A stretch of 64,000 bases of DNA, taken from Posidoniimonas polymericola. GTDB taxonomy: Bacteria; Planctomycetota; Planctomycetia; Pirellulales; Lacipirellulaceae. A program made the position numbers and the translations under genes. Below the pieces are notes generated by a model that did not search any database, was not told the DNA's origin, and saw only the letters and a program-made list of their open reading frames with translations. Shown here in pieces: positions 28,287 to 37,605 of the stretch. The DNA lies in the NCBI RefSeq assembly GCF_007859935.1, contig NZ_SJPO01000013.1, forward strand, positions 118,691 through 182,690, read 5' to 3'. Each line of letters begins with the position of its first letter. Position 1 is the stretch's first letter.

Positions 28287-31200
28287 ATGACCCACTACTC
28301 GCCAGTGCAAGGCTTCGCGTCGCGGCTTCTCTTGGGGTTCGCCCTCTCCGGCGTTGCGTTTTACGCGACGCCCCCGCACGCGACTGCTCAAACACCGTAC
28401 CCGGCCGCGAGCCAGGCCCAGCGACAGTTCCAGCTGCAGCACCGCGACGCGGACGATCTGCTGCCGCAGCTCAAGTCGATCCTCGGCGGCGGCGCCGAGA
28501 TCCTCGCCGCGTCGGGCGGCAAGGCGATCGTGGTCCGCGGGGACGAGTCGGCGATCGCACTCGCTCAGCAGGTCCTCGGCAAACTCGACCGCGCGCCGGC
28601 TGGCGGACCTCCTGAGTTTCACTCGTACAATGTGCCGCAAGAAATGCAGGCCGCCGTCCAGCAGTGGCAGCAGCAGTTCCGCGGCGCCGTGGGCGAACGG
28701 GCCGCGTGGGACCCTAGGACCGGTCAGCTGATCGTGCTGGCGAGCCAATCTACCCACCAGAACGTCAAGGCGATGCTCACCGCCGGCCAACCGGCAGGCC
28801 CCGCCTCGGTGCGGCTGTCGGGCCTGACGCCCGACGCGCTGCACGCCCGCATCCAGGACCTGGTAAATCAGCCGCTGCCCGCCACATGGGACGCGTCGCG
28901 GACCTGGCTCAGCTTCCCAATCCGTCTTGGTTCGACCGGCGGGGTGAACCTGCAGGTCAACTCGTCGACCGGCGAGGTCCTCCTCAGCGGCCAGCCCCAG
29001 CAGGTCGCGGCCTGGACCCGCGTGATCCAGGCGATGGACGCCCGCGGCGCCGGCGGTGGCGTCGAAGTTGTCGCCAGCGAGGGCGCCCGGCTGCCGGCCG
29101 TCCGTCGCGCGTTGTCGGCCATCGAGCAGTCCTCCGGTCAGCGACCGATCCCCGGACAGTTCGCCGCCGCTCAGGTCACCGACGACCAGCGTGACGAATC
29201 GTTCGACGAACAAGAAACTCCCCTCCCTGGCCGCGCCACCCGCGAACAGGCCGAGACCCTCCGCGCCGTGGTCGAGTCGCAGCAGGCGGGCGCCCTCCTG
29301 GGCCCGGTGCAGGTCGAGTTCATTGAGGGGCTCGACATCATCGTGCTCCGCGGCAACGACCAAGACGTGCAGCGGGTGCTGCAGATCATCGATCAGATTG
29401 AGCGGCTGAGCGAGGTCACCGTGCCGGCGATCGAGGTGCTCGCCCTCGAGCACGTCGACGGCGAGTCGATGACCCGTCTCTTGAACCGCGTGTACCAGCA
29501 GGTGCTCGGTCCGCGGACCGGCGGCGTGAGCGTCACGACGCTGGGCAAGCCGAATGAGCTGCTGCTGATCGGCCGGGCCGAGAACGTCAAGATGGCGATC
29601 GACCTGGTGAAGCGGCTCGACAAGCCGGCGGACCCGACGTCGCAGTTCGTGGTGTTCCAGCTGAAGAACGCCGCCGCCAACGACGCCAAAACGCTGGTCG
29701 ACCAGTACCTCGGAGCCGAGGAGCAGCAGAACAACCAGGCAACCGACGATACCGGAGCCCTGCTCGACCCCAAGGCGTTGGTGATCGCCGACTCCCGCAG
29801 CAACTCGCTGATCGTGCGGGCGGCCCCGCGGGATATGAAGGAGATCGCGGCGCTGCTCGAGCGGATCGACACATCGGAGGTCGCCTCGGTGGACGAGGTC
29901 CGCGTGTTCAAGCTCCGCAACGCCCGGGCGGACGAGCTGGCGACCATACTGCAGGAGTCGATCGCCGGGGCGCAGGCCGCCACCGGCGAAGACGCTACCG
30001 GCCGCGCGGCCGGGCTGCGGTTCGTCACGATCGACGCCGACACCCAGCAGCGGCTCGACTCGGGCATCCTGACCAACGTCCGCGTCGCGCCGGACGTGCG
30101 GGCCAACTCGCTGATCATCACGGCGCCGGCCGACAGCATGCCGCTGATCGCCGCGCTGATCCGTCAGCTCGACGGCACGCCAGACGCCGAGGCCGAGCTG
30201 AAGGTCTTCACCATCAAGAACGGCGACGCCGAGGCGCTCGTCGAGATGCTGCGGTCGCTGTTCACCACCGAGGACGACGACCCTGCCTCCGGCGGGTTGA
30301 AGGCGGGGACCAGCTCGCTGGTGCCGCTGCAGTTCTCGGTTGACGCCCGCACCAACAGCATCATCGCGGCCGGCTCGGCCGACGATCTGGCGATTGTCGA
30401 GGCGGTGCTGATCCGCCTGGACGGCAGCGACGACCGCGCCCGGCGGATCGAGGTCTACCGGCTGAACAACGCCCCGGCGGAGGACGTCGCGTCGGCCATC
30501 AACGACTGGCTGCAGAACAAGCGGGACATCGAAGAGGCCGCCGAGCTGCCGGCCGGCCCCTTCGAGCAGATCGACCGCGAGGTGATCGTCGTGCCGGAGC
30601 TGGTCAGCAACAGCCTGATCATCAGCGCCACCGACGAGTACTTCACCAAGCTCGAGGAGCTGATCCGCAAACTCGACGAGCGGCCGCCGATGGTGATGAT
30701 CCAGGTGCTGATTGCCGAGGTCAAGCTCAACGACACCGACGAGTTCGGCGTCGAGCTCGGCCTGCAGGATTCGCTGCTGTTCGACCGCTCGCTGGTTGGC
30801 GAGATCAACTCGATCACAAACACCACCCAGACCACAACCGGCGGCGGCGCCACCACCATTACCGAGACCGACCAGATCGTGCTCAACGCGCCGCTGACCC
30901 CGGGCTTCAACTTCAACGACGTCCAGAACCCGCTCGGCAATAACGGCAGCACCTCGGCGCTCGCCACCGCCGGCAAGGTGGCGGCCCAGAGCCTGTCCAG
31001 CTTCGGCGTCGGCCGCGTGAACAGCGAGCTCGGCTTTGGCGGCTTCGTGTTCTCCGCCAGCAGCAACAGCGTCAATATGCTGCTGCGGGCATTGCAGGAG
31101 AACCGCCGACTCGAGGTGCTCAGCCGCCCGCAGATCATGGCCCTCGACAACCAACAGGGCACCGTGAGTGTTGGCTCGCGGGTGCCGACAATCCAGGGAG

Positions 31201-31958
31201 TGTCGTTCACGGAGTTCGGCCAGCAGCAGAACCAGATCACCTACGAGGACGTCGGCATCATCCTTGAAGTGACGCCGCGGATCAGCCCCGACAACCAGGT
31301 CGTGATGCAAGTGTACGCCGAGAAGTCGCAGCTCGGCCCCGAGGCCGAGGGCATCCCGGTCTTCGCGGCGCCGGGCGGCGCCGTGGTGCGGGCGCCGGTC
31401 ATCAATCAGACGGTCGCCCGGACCGTGGTCACCGCGGGCACTGGCCAGACGGTGGTGCTGAGCGGCCTGCTGACCAAGCAGACCTCGGACGTGCACCGCC
31501 GCGTGCCGCTGCTTTCGGACATCCCACTCCTGGGCGACCTGTTCCGCTACGACGGCGTGTCGCAGCAACGGACCGAGCTGCTAATCATCATGACCCCGCG
31601 GATCGTCCGCAATGAGGTCGACGCCGACATGATCAAGCAGGTGGAATCGGCCCGTATGAGCTGGGTGATGTGCGATGTCGTGAACATGCACGGCCCGTCC
31701 GGTCTGAAGGGCCGCACCGACGACTGGAACAGCTGGGAGACCCAAGAGGTCTACCCGACGGAGGTCCCGTGCGACGAGAACGGCGCCCCCATCTATCAAG
31801 AGGGCCCGGTGCAGCCGGCGCCCTACGACCTGGGGTCGCACACGGAGCCGACCGCCGATACGAACATTACGCCGGCCGGGTTCACGCCCGGAGGGGGACC
31901 CGGCGTTGAAACTGCAGTAGGCCACGCACCCGCGCGTCGCCTGCCCCCGGTGAAGTAG
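28287..31958 (+). CDS. gspD: Type II secretion outer-membrane secretin GspD (long form)
   Basis: 1223 residues, much longer than the usual ~650-750. Signal peptide (residues ~13-36). An N0-like start is followed by at least five N1-type repeats, recognisable by strands such as IEVLALEHVDG (~378), FVVFQLKNA (~453), RVFKLRNA (~538), KVFTIKNG (~638) and EVYRLNNA (~721). The secretin channel is at ~805-1110, ending in VPLLSDIPLLGDLFRYDG. The last ~110 residues are a Pro-rich tail. It forms the outer-membrane gate of the operon's T2SS. The extra N domains could span a wide planctomycete periplasm (inference). Confidence 0.93.
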   Translation: MTHYSPVQGFASRLLLGFALSGVAFYATPPHATAQTPYPAASQAQRQFQLQHRDADDLLPQLKSILGGGAEILAASGGKAIVVRGDESAIALAQQVLGKLDRAPAGGPPEFHSYNVPQEMQAAVQQWQQQFRGAVGERAAWDPRTGQLIVLASQSTHQNVKAMLTAGQPAGPASVRLSGLTPDALHARIQDLVNQPLPATWDASRTWLSFPIRLGSTGGVNLQVNSSTGEVLLSGQPQQVAAWTRVIQAMDARGAGGGVEVVASEGARLPAVRRALSAIEQSSGQRPIPGQFAAAQVTDDQRDESFDEQETPLPGRATREQAETLRAVVESQQAGALLGPVQVEFIEGLDIIVLRGNDQDVQRVLQIIDQIERLSEVTVPAIEVLALEHVDGESMTRLLNRVYQQVLGPRTGGVSVTTLGKPNELLLIGRAENVKMAIDLVKRLDKPADPTSQFVVFQLKNAAANDAKTLVDQYLGAEEQQNNQATDDTGALLDPKALVIADSRSNSLIVRAAPRDMKEIAALLERIDTSEVASVDEVRVFKLRNARADELATILQESIAGAQAATGEDATGRAAGLRFVTIDADTQQRLDSGILTNVRVAPDVRANSLIITAPADSMPLIAALIRQLDGTPDAEAELKVFTIKNGDAEALVEMLRSLFTTEDDDPASGGLKAGTSSLVPLQFSVDARTNSIIAAGSADDLAIVEAVLIRLDGSDDRARRIEVYRLNNAPAEDVASAINDWLQNKRDIEEAAELPAGPFEQIDREVIVVPELVSNSLIISATDEYFTKLEELIRKLDERPPMVMIQVLIAEVKLNDTDEFGVELGLQDSLLFDRSLVGEINSITNTTQTTTGGGATTITETDQIVLNAPLTPGFNFNDVQNPLGNNGSTSALATAGKVAAQSLSSFGVGRVNSELGFGGFVFSASSNSVNMLLRALQENRRLEVLSRPQIMALDNQQGTVSVGSRVPTIQGVSFTEFGQQQNQITYEDVGIILEVTPRISPDNQVVMQVYAEKSQLGPEAEGIPVFAAPGGAVVRAPVINQTVARTVVTAGTGQTVVLSGLLTKQTSDVHRRVPLLSDIPLLGDLFRYDGVSQQRTELLIIMTPRIVRNEVDADMIKQVESARMSWVMCDVVNMHGPSGLKGRTDDWNSWETQEVYPTEVPCDENGAPIYQEGPVQPAPYDLGSHTEPTADTNITPAGFTPGGGPGVETAVGHAPARRLPPVK

Positions 31959-31969
31959 CGAGGATCCCG

Positions 31970-32758
31970 ATGAAAGGCACGACCCAACCGATGCGTGATC
32001 TCACGAAAACCGTCGTCGCGTTGCTGATCTTGGCGCCCACAGTGATGGCGACCACCGGTTGCGCCAACTGGCGCCAATCGGGGGCCATGAAGCTGGCCCG
32101 CAAGGTCGACATCCCCAACGGCATCCCGTGGCGGGACGACGAGCCGCGCGCCGGCGCGCCACGCAGCATGGTCGCCACCTGGACGGATGCTGTGCGCCAG
32201 CAGCCCGGTGAGCAGTCCGAACGCGGATTCGGCGGGCGGATCTTCTTCTACGAGCACGACGAGTCGTCCCCGATCAAGGTCGACGGCCAGCTGGTGGTGT
32301 ACGCGTTCGACGAAACCGGCCGTCTGCCGACCGACAACCGCCCGACCAAGCGTTACGTGTTCCCCGCCGAGCAGTTCTCGAAGCACGAGAGCAGCTCTGA
32401 GTTGGGCGTCTCTTACAGCTTTTGGCTGCCGTGGGACCACAGCGGCGGCGCCCAGACCGAGGTCAGCCTGATTGCCCGCTTCGAGCCCACCAGCGGAGGT
32501 ACCCTGGTGGTGAGCGAGCAGACACGCCAGCGTCTGCCGGGCGTGATGGATGGCGCGGTCGAAACCATGATCGCGGGTCAAGAGACGCCGAATGCCGATC
32601 AGCCGCAGGGCGTCCGCCCGGTGAGCTACAAGCAGGAGAGCCCCGGTCCGGCCAGCTACCCGTCGGCGGCGGCGATCACGGAAACGGCTACCACCACCAG
32701 CGGCATGCAGACTACCACGATTAAGCTGCCTACTCGGCCCCGGCGGCTGGGGCAATAA
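31970..32758 (+). CDS. Putative lipoprotein at the end of the T2SS operon
   Basis: 262 residues. Signal sequence with a lipobox-like ATTGC around residue 31, so probably a lipoprotein, though the -3 position is Thr rather than Leu. The body (about 45-190) has GGRIFFYEHDESSPIKVDGQLVVYAFDETGR and looks like a small beta domain; the C-terminus is low-complexity Thr/Pro. It starts 11 bases after gspD with AGGA as Shine-Dalgarno, so it may be a pilotin-like or accessory protein for the secretin. No named family recognised. Confidence 0.65.
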   Translation: MKGTTQPMRDLTKTVVALLILAPTVMATTGCANWRQSGAMKLARKVDIPNGIPWRDDEPRAGAPRSMVATWTDAVRQQPGEQSERGFGGRIFFYEHDESSPIKVDGQLVVYAFDETGRLPTDNRPTKRYVFPAEQFSKHESSSELGVSYSFWLPWDHSGGAQTEVSLIARFEPTSGGTLVVSEQTRQRLPGVMDGAVETMIAGQETPNADQPQGVRPVSYKQESPGPASYPSAAAITETATTTSGMQTTTIKLPTRPRRLGQ

Positions 32759-32773
32759 CTGCCATGGGCAGGC

Positions 32774-33493
32774 TCAGCTGTCGTCGTCTTCGAAACTCGG
32801 CGGGGGCAGCAGCGTGGGCGTTTCACCGGTGCGGACTTCGACCCGGGTCACGCCAGGCTCCAACCGGGCCAGCCGCTTGAGAACGCGGAGCTGGCTCTCC
32901 GTAGCGCTGCCGGTGATGACCGCCACGCCATCGGCGACGTCGATTTGGGCGTCTTCAATCTGCTGCCGGGCGATGATTGAATTCAGCCGGGCCGCGGTCG
33001 GCTGCGGCTGGTACTGCGTCGGGCGGGTCGGGGGCTCGAAGCCAAGGCTGACGGTCACCATGACAGGCGGGCGCACGTTTTCTACGGAGTTCGCTTCGCG
33101 GCCCCGATTCATGGCTCCGCGGGTCTGCGTTCCGCGGCCCCCTGCCTGGGCGCCCAACGGGTTCAGGGCGCCAAGGAAACTAGTCACGTCATTGGCGGTG
33201 CGGCCGACAAATCCGCCGTTGGCCCCCGCTTGAGAACCCATCCCCATCCCGAGCCCGGTCTGGCCCGCGGCGCCACCAAAAGACCCCGCCCCAGCTCGCC
33301 CCGCGCCGCCCAGGCCGCTCGCCCCCAAACTGCTCCCCCCGAGGGACGAGCCCCCACCGAAGCTGGAGCCTCCGCCGAAGAGGCTGCTGCCGCTGCTGTT
33401 GGCGGTCGAAGTCCGCTGCGCGAACGACTCGCCCGCCGCGGCAAGAAACGCGACCGCGGTAAACAGGGCGATGATCGGCTTAGTAGGGTGCAT
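32774..33493 (-). CDS. Exported BON-domain protein with Gly/Ser-rich region
   Basis: 239 residues. Signal peptide to ~25, then a long Gly/Ser-rich low-complexity segment (to ~110, repeated GGGSS and GGSSLG units). The C-terminal BON domain (~165-225) has ARQQIEDAQIDVADGVAVITGSATESQLRVLKRLARLEPGVTRVEVR. BON domains are thought to bind membranes or phospholipids. Convergent with the T2SS operon. Function unknown. Confidence 0.75.
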   Translation of the reverse strand: MHPTKPIIALFTAVAFLAAAGESFAQRTSTANSSGSSLFGGGSSFGGGSSLGGSSLGASGLGGAGRAGAGSFGGAAGQTGLGMGMGSQAGANGGFVGRTANDVTSFLGALNPLGAQAGGRGTQTRGAMNRGREANSVENVRPPVMVTVSLGFEPPTRPTQYQPQPTAARLNSIIARQQIEDAQIDVADGVAVITGSATESQLRVLKRLARLEPGVTRVEVRTGETPTLLPPPSFEDDDS

Positions 33494-33710
33494 GCTTGCT
33501 CCTATCGACTCGTAACGGCCGGCGGAGCCGGCAAGACACCAAACTCTCGCTACGTTAGGATTATACGGTGCGGGCGGCCCCGAATGCGCCTGATTTCGTT
33601 CGCTTGTCTACTCAGACGGCAAGATCGGTCACCCCCGCGCGAACGACACTCTCGACCAGCGACTCCATCCCCCTGCCCCATCAACGCCCCCTCCGGCCCA
33701 GGCGACCGCC

Positions 33711-35573
33711 ATGCTAGCAACACCAACCCCGCGTCCGACCTTCGGTTTCTTGCTCGTTGCCGCACTCCTGGCTCCACTGGCGGCCAGGCAGGCGATCGCA
33801 GACCACCCCACCGCGATGTCGCTGTTCCCGGCCGAAACCGTGCTGTTCCTGCGTACGGCCGATGCCGGACTACTGGTCGAGCGTTTCCAAGCGACCGCGT
33901 TGGCAAAAATGGTGAACGACCCCGGCATGGCGCCCTTTGTGGGCTCACTGCAGGACTCGACCCGCGAGGCCTACGCCGATAACGCGGAGGGCCTGTTGGG
34001 GGTCAGCTACGACGAACTGGCCAGCCTCCCCCAGGGCGAGGTGGCCTTCGCACTGATCGAACGCGTCGGCGAAACCCCGGCATTGCTGCTGCTGGCGGAC
34101 TTCGGCGACCAGGTCGCGACCGCCGAGAAGATGCTAGAACAGGCCAAGGAAAAAGTCACCGAGGGGGGCGGGCTGGCCAGTGAAGAGCAGCTGCGGGCCG
34201 ACAAGGCCGTCACCCTACGGGACAAGAACAACGCCCAGCGCACCATCGGCGTGGTCCGCCGCGAGGGCGTGTTTGTCGCCGCCACCGACCCGGCGGTGCT
34301 GTCGAGCGTGCTCGACCGCTGGGACGGCTTCACGCCCCCTGCCGCAATTGCCGAGGACGGCGAGGAACCGGCCCCGGCGCCGTACACCGACAAGCTCGAA
34401 CGCAACAAGGCATTCGCCACGAGCCTCAAGGAGTGCCTGGCCGGCCGCGAGGAACCGCCGCAGATGATCGCGTTTGTCGATCCGATTGGCGTCGTCCGCG
34501 CGACCAACGGGCAGCAGACGTCGGTGCGGGTCGCACTGGCGGCGCTGCCGGCGCTCGGCGTCGACGCGTTCGAAGGCGCGTCGGCCGCCCTCTGGCTCGC
34601 AAACGACACCTGGGAGGGATTGGTGCGCGGCCACCTGCTGATCGACAACCCGCGGGCCGGCGTCGCCGGGATCCTGCGGCTCCAATCGGGCGACACCATC
34701 CCACCCGACTGCGTGCCGGAATCAGTGCTGAAGTACACCACCGCCTACGTGAACCCCCAGCAGATCTTCGACGACATTGAGGCGGTGGTCGACCGCTTCA
34801 CCTACGCCGGCATGTTCCGCGAACGCGTCAAGAAAAACTTTTCTGACAACGTGGGCGTCGACCTGCCGAGCGAGTTGCTGCCCGTGCTCACCGGGCGAGC
34901 CACGACCATCACCGCGTTCGAACCCGACGCCCAATCTCCGGTCAACCACACCATGGTGCTCTTCGGCGTCGAGGACGAGGCCGCCGCGCAGGAACTGCTC
35001 TACAAGGCCGCCCTCAAGCAGCACGGCGAGGCCGGGCGGGAATCGGCCAAGCGGACCCACGGGTCGTTCACCTACTACGCGTCGCCCGACAACAACGACA
35101 ACGGAAATGACGAAAACAACGACGAGCGGGGCCGTCGTCCCCGCCGCGGGATGCGTCCCGTAGCGGCGGTGTTCAACGGGTCGCTCGTAATCGGCAACTC
35201 CGAGGTGGTGCTGCACCAGATGATGGCCGCGGCCGAGGGGACGGCCCCGCGTCTGGCCGACTCGCTGCAGTTCAAGCTGGTAAAGAGCCGCGTCAAGCGG
35301 CTGGCCGGGCCGAACGAGGTCGGCATGATGACCTACGAGAACCCCGAGGCGTCGCTCCGCCACTGGTTTACCCTGGCCTCGAAACCTGAAACGCGCGAAT
35401 GGCTGGGCAAGCGTGAGAACCCAGTCGGCGTCGCGGTGCACCGCGCGCTCGAGTCGGGCGAACTGCCACCGGTCGAGGACCTGTTGAAGTACGCCACCCC
35501 GCGTGGATCGCTGGTCTACGACAGCGCCACAGGCCTGCACTACCTGTCGTTCCAGTTCAAGCCCGCCGAGTAG
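33711..35573 (+). CDS. Large exported protein, DUF3352-like
   Basis: 620 residues. Signal peptide (hydrophobic ~11-30, cleavage near AIADHP). The body begins LFPAETVLFLRTADAGLLVERF and proceeds in mixed alpha/beta repeats with TREAYADNAEGLLGVSYDEL, the layout of the exported DUF3352-type proteins common in planctomycetes and cyanobacteria. An Asn/Asp-rich insertion lies at ~460-480. No catalytic motif recognised. Monocistronic. Confidence 0.65.
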   Translation: MLATPTPRPTFGFLLVAALLAPLAARQAIADHPTAMSLFPAETVLFLRTADAGLLVERFQATALAKMVNDPGMAPFVGSLQDSTREAYADNAEGLLGVSYDELASLPQGEVAFALIERVGETPALLLLADFGDQVATAEKMLEQAKEKVTEGGGLASEEQLRADKAVTLRDKNNAQRTIGVVRREGVFVAATDPAVLSSVLDRWDGFTPPAAIAEDGEEPAPAPYTDKLERNKAFATSLKECLAGREEPPQMIAFVDPIGVVRATNGQQTSVRVALAALPALGVDAFEGASAALWLANDTWEGLVRGHLLIDNPRAGVAGILRLQSGDTIPPDCVPESVLKYTTAYVNPQQIFDDIEAVVDRFTYAGMFRERVKKNFSDNVGVDLPSELLPVLTGRATTITAFEPDAQSPVNHTMVLFGVEDEAAAQELLYKAALKQHGEAGRESAKRTHGSFTYYASPDNNDNGNDENNDERGRRPRRGMRPVAAVFNGSLVIGNSEVVLHQMMAAAEGTAPRLADSLQFKLVKSRVKRLAGPNEVGMMTYENPEASLRHWFTLASKPETREWLGKRENPVGVAVHRALESGELPPVEDLLKYATPRGSLVYDSATGLHYLSFQFKPAE

Positions 35574-35600
35574 TCGGGGCCGCGCCGTGACGACCGGCAG

Positions 35601-37148
35601 TCAAAACCCCGACAGCAGTCCCTGCTGATAGATCGGCAGGTGGCGGTAATAGACCTCCAGTATGTAGAGCGACAGGCAAGTCGTGTAGAGACGCCCGCCA
35701 GTGCGGCCGTGCCGCTGATCGATATTGGTATCCCAGCTCCCCTTCTCGCGCCCGCTGCGGACCTGGTGCTCAGGGATTAGCTGCCGTGTGACGTTGTTCC
35801 ATTTGGTCCACTCTTCGCCCTCCATGTGGTGCAATACCTGGGTGGCGTAGTACCAGTAGTAGACGTCGCGCTTCCCCGTGCTCCAACTGGGGCGATTTTC
35901 TAGCAAGTAGTAGACGCCCCGCCGCAGCCGGTCATCGTCGTGCCGCCAGCCCAAGTACTGCCGGCACAGCAGCCCCTCAGCCGTCATGCTCAGCGACGGT
36001 GAGTCCCGCTTTTGGTACGCGTAGTGGCTCCCCTGGTTCCGCGCGACCGCATCGAGGTAGAGCCCCGCCTTGTAGAAGGTCTCGCTTGGCACATCGAGGC
36101 CGGCCATCTGAGCGCTCTTTAGCGCCATCACAAACCACCCCGTCACCGAGGTGTCGGCGCCCTCCCGAGGAATATACCGCCACCCGCCTGACTCAGACTG
36201 CGTCTTCACACAGTAGTCGACTGCCTTCTGCGCCGATCCCTGCAATTCTTCGTCCCGAGTCATGGCGTACAGCTCACACAGCGCAATCGTACACTGAGCC
36301 TGCGTGTAAAGCGCGTGGTTAAAACCGCTACCCCGGAAGAAGTTGCCGGAGTCGTCTTGACTCTGCAGCAGCCGCTCCCAACCGTCCCGCACGACGCCGT
36401 AGAACTCCGTGCCGGCCGAGTCCTTGTGCGTGTACCCCGCGCCCTGAAAGGCGAGCAGCGCCATGGCGGTGGCCGCCTCGACATTCTCGGTCGTGCCGCC
36501 GTCGGTGTAGGGTCCCTTCAGGCTCCACGAGCCGTTCTTCTTCTGGTTCCGCTCGAGCCACTTCAGCCCGTCCAAGACCGCCCGCTCGGTCGACTCGGTG
36601 CCCCCGTACGCCTTGAGCAGCACGGCCTTCATGCCGGGCTCGCGGCCGGTGAGCGCCACACCCACCTGGTCGGCGTTGCTCGAAAAAGTAGAGAAGGTCG
36701 GGTTGGGCGCCACGAGGGACAGCTCGGGCGCCGCGATCGGATCGTCGACCGGCGGCAGCGGCGTCACGGAAAGGGTCTGCTCATCGACCTCCTCCAGCAG
36801 GTTGTCCATCTCGAGATCGAGCGGATCCTCGAGGAGCTGATCGCCGACGTCCTCGGCGTACTGCACATCGAGCACCAGGGGTTTGTCCGACTTGCCCGAG
36901 ACAAGCCACAGCCCGAGCACCAGCACCACGAACAGGTGCAGCAGGGCGCTCAGCAGCCACGGCGGCGAAAACCGCAACCAGCCCGACAAGTCAACCAACG
37001 AGCCATGCCCAGCGTCGAGCCCCTCCGAAAGGACTTCGTCCCCCTCGGCGGCATCATCAGTTTGCCGGGGCACGCTCGCCATGCAGGGCGCCATTGTCGA
37101 GGATGGAGAAGGAGTAGAACCGGAACCTTCGGCAAACTGGAATCGCAT
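35601..37148 (-). CDS. Membrane-anchored terpene-cyclase/prenyltransferase-fold repeat protein
   Basis: 515 residues; start at 37148 has GGAG 11 bases upstream, with a later Met at 37094 also possible. A cytoplasmic start is followed by one transmembrane segment (63-83), an acidic linker, then from ~175 an (alpha/alpha) barrel of the squalene cyclase/prenyltransferase type: VLDGLKWLERNQKKNGSW, VRDGWERLLQSQDDSGNF, AVDYCVKTQSESGGWRY, SLSMTAEGLLCRQYLG. The DCTAE catalytic motif of squalene-hopene cyclase is absent (SMTAEG instead), so it is probably not a cyclase. The family is widespread in planctomycetes with unknown role. Confidence 0.75.
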   Translation of the reverse strand: MRFQFAEGSGSTPSPSSTMAPCMASVPRQTDDAAEGDEVLSEGLDAGHGSLVDLSGWLRFSPPWLLSALLHLFVVLVLGLWLVSGKSDKPLVLDVQYAEDVGDQLLEDPLDLEMDNLLEEVDEQTLSVTPLPPVDDPIAAPELSLVAPNPTFSTFSSNADQVGVALTGREPGMKAVLLKAYGGTESTERAVLDGLKWLERNQKKNGSWSLKGPYTDGGTTENVEAATAMALLAFQGAGYTHKDSAGTEFYGVVRDGWERLLQSQDDSGNFFRGSGFNHALYTQAQCTIALCELYAMTRDEELQGSAQKAVDYCVKTQSESGGWRYIPREGADTSVTGWFVMALKSAQMAGLDVPSETFYKAGLYLDAVARNQGSHYAYQKRDSPSLSMTAEGLLCRQYLGWRHDDDRLRRGVYYLLENRPSWSTGKRDVYYWYYATQVLHHMEGEEWTKWNNVTRQLIPEHQVRSGREKGSWDTNIDQRHGRTGGRLYTTCLSLYILEVYYRHLPIYQQGLLSGF

Positions 37149-37385
37149 CGCCGAGCGAACTCCGTTGACCTGCTCTCTTGAAATCTATCGGCTGGCTCCC
37201 GGTGGGACAAGCAGAACATCCCACCGCATAAGCACTTAGGGAGACCGCTCCAGCTCCCGGAAGCACCCCAACCGGCGCATCCGGCGCCCGCGACTGGAAT
37301 GGCTTCGCGAAAATCCAAACCAATATTGCAACAGCGGTTGCCCAGAAGCCGATCGCCCTTTATTATTCAGGACTACCACCAATGA

Positions 37386-37459
<74 letters not shown>

Positions 37460-37531
37460 TTTTTTCTAAGTCCTGCTGAATAAACGCTTTAGGATACCGG
37501 CCGGACGCCTGGCCGAGCGGCTTGCTAGGGC

Positions 37532-37581
37532 CCAAAAGAGGTAACCAAAAGGGGTAACACCCTGAGGACTACCTCTTTTGG
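37532..37581. repeat. Putative integrase arm-type sites (two direct, one inverted)
   Basis: CCAAAAGAGGTAA (37532-37544) is followed at once by CCAAAAGGGGTAA (37545-37557), one mismatch apart. TACCTCTTTTGG (37570-37581) is the exact inverse of the first 12 bases. They lie between the tRNA and the integrase ATG, the usual place for arm binding sites of a tyrosine recombinase or its directionality factor. They could also act as an autoregulatory operator for the integrase promoter. Confidence 0.6.
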
Positions 37582-37605
37582 CTCCCAACAGCATCATCAG
37601 CCGCC

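Noticed and set aside
28206..31568. 1120-residue open frame on the minus strand opposite gspD
   Set aside because: High-GC third-position bias opens the antisense frame. The sequence is low-complexity Leu/Gly/Val/Asp/His with no domain pattern, while the plus strand encodes an unmistakable secretin.
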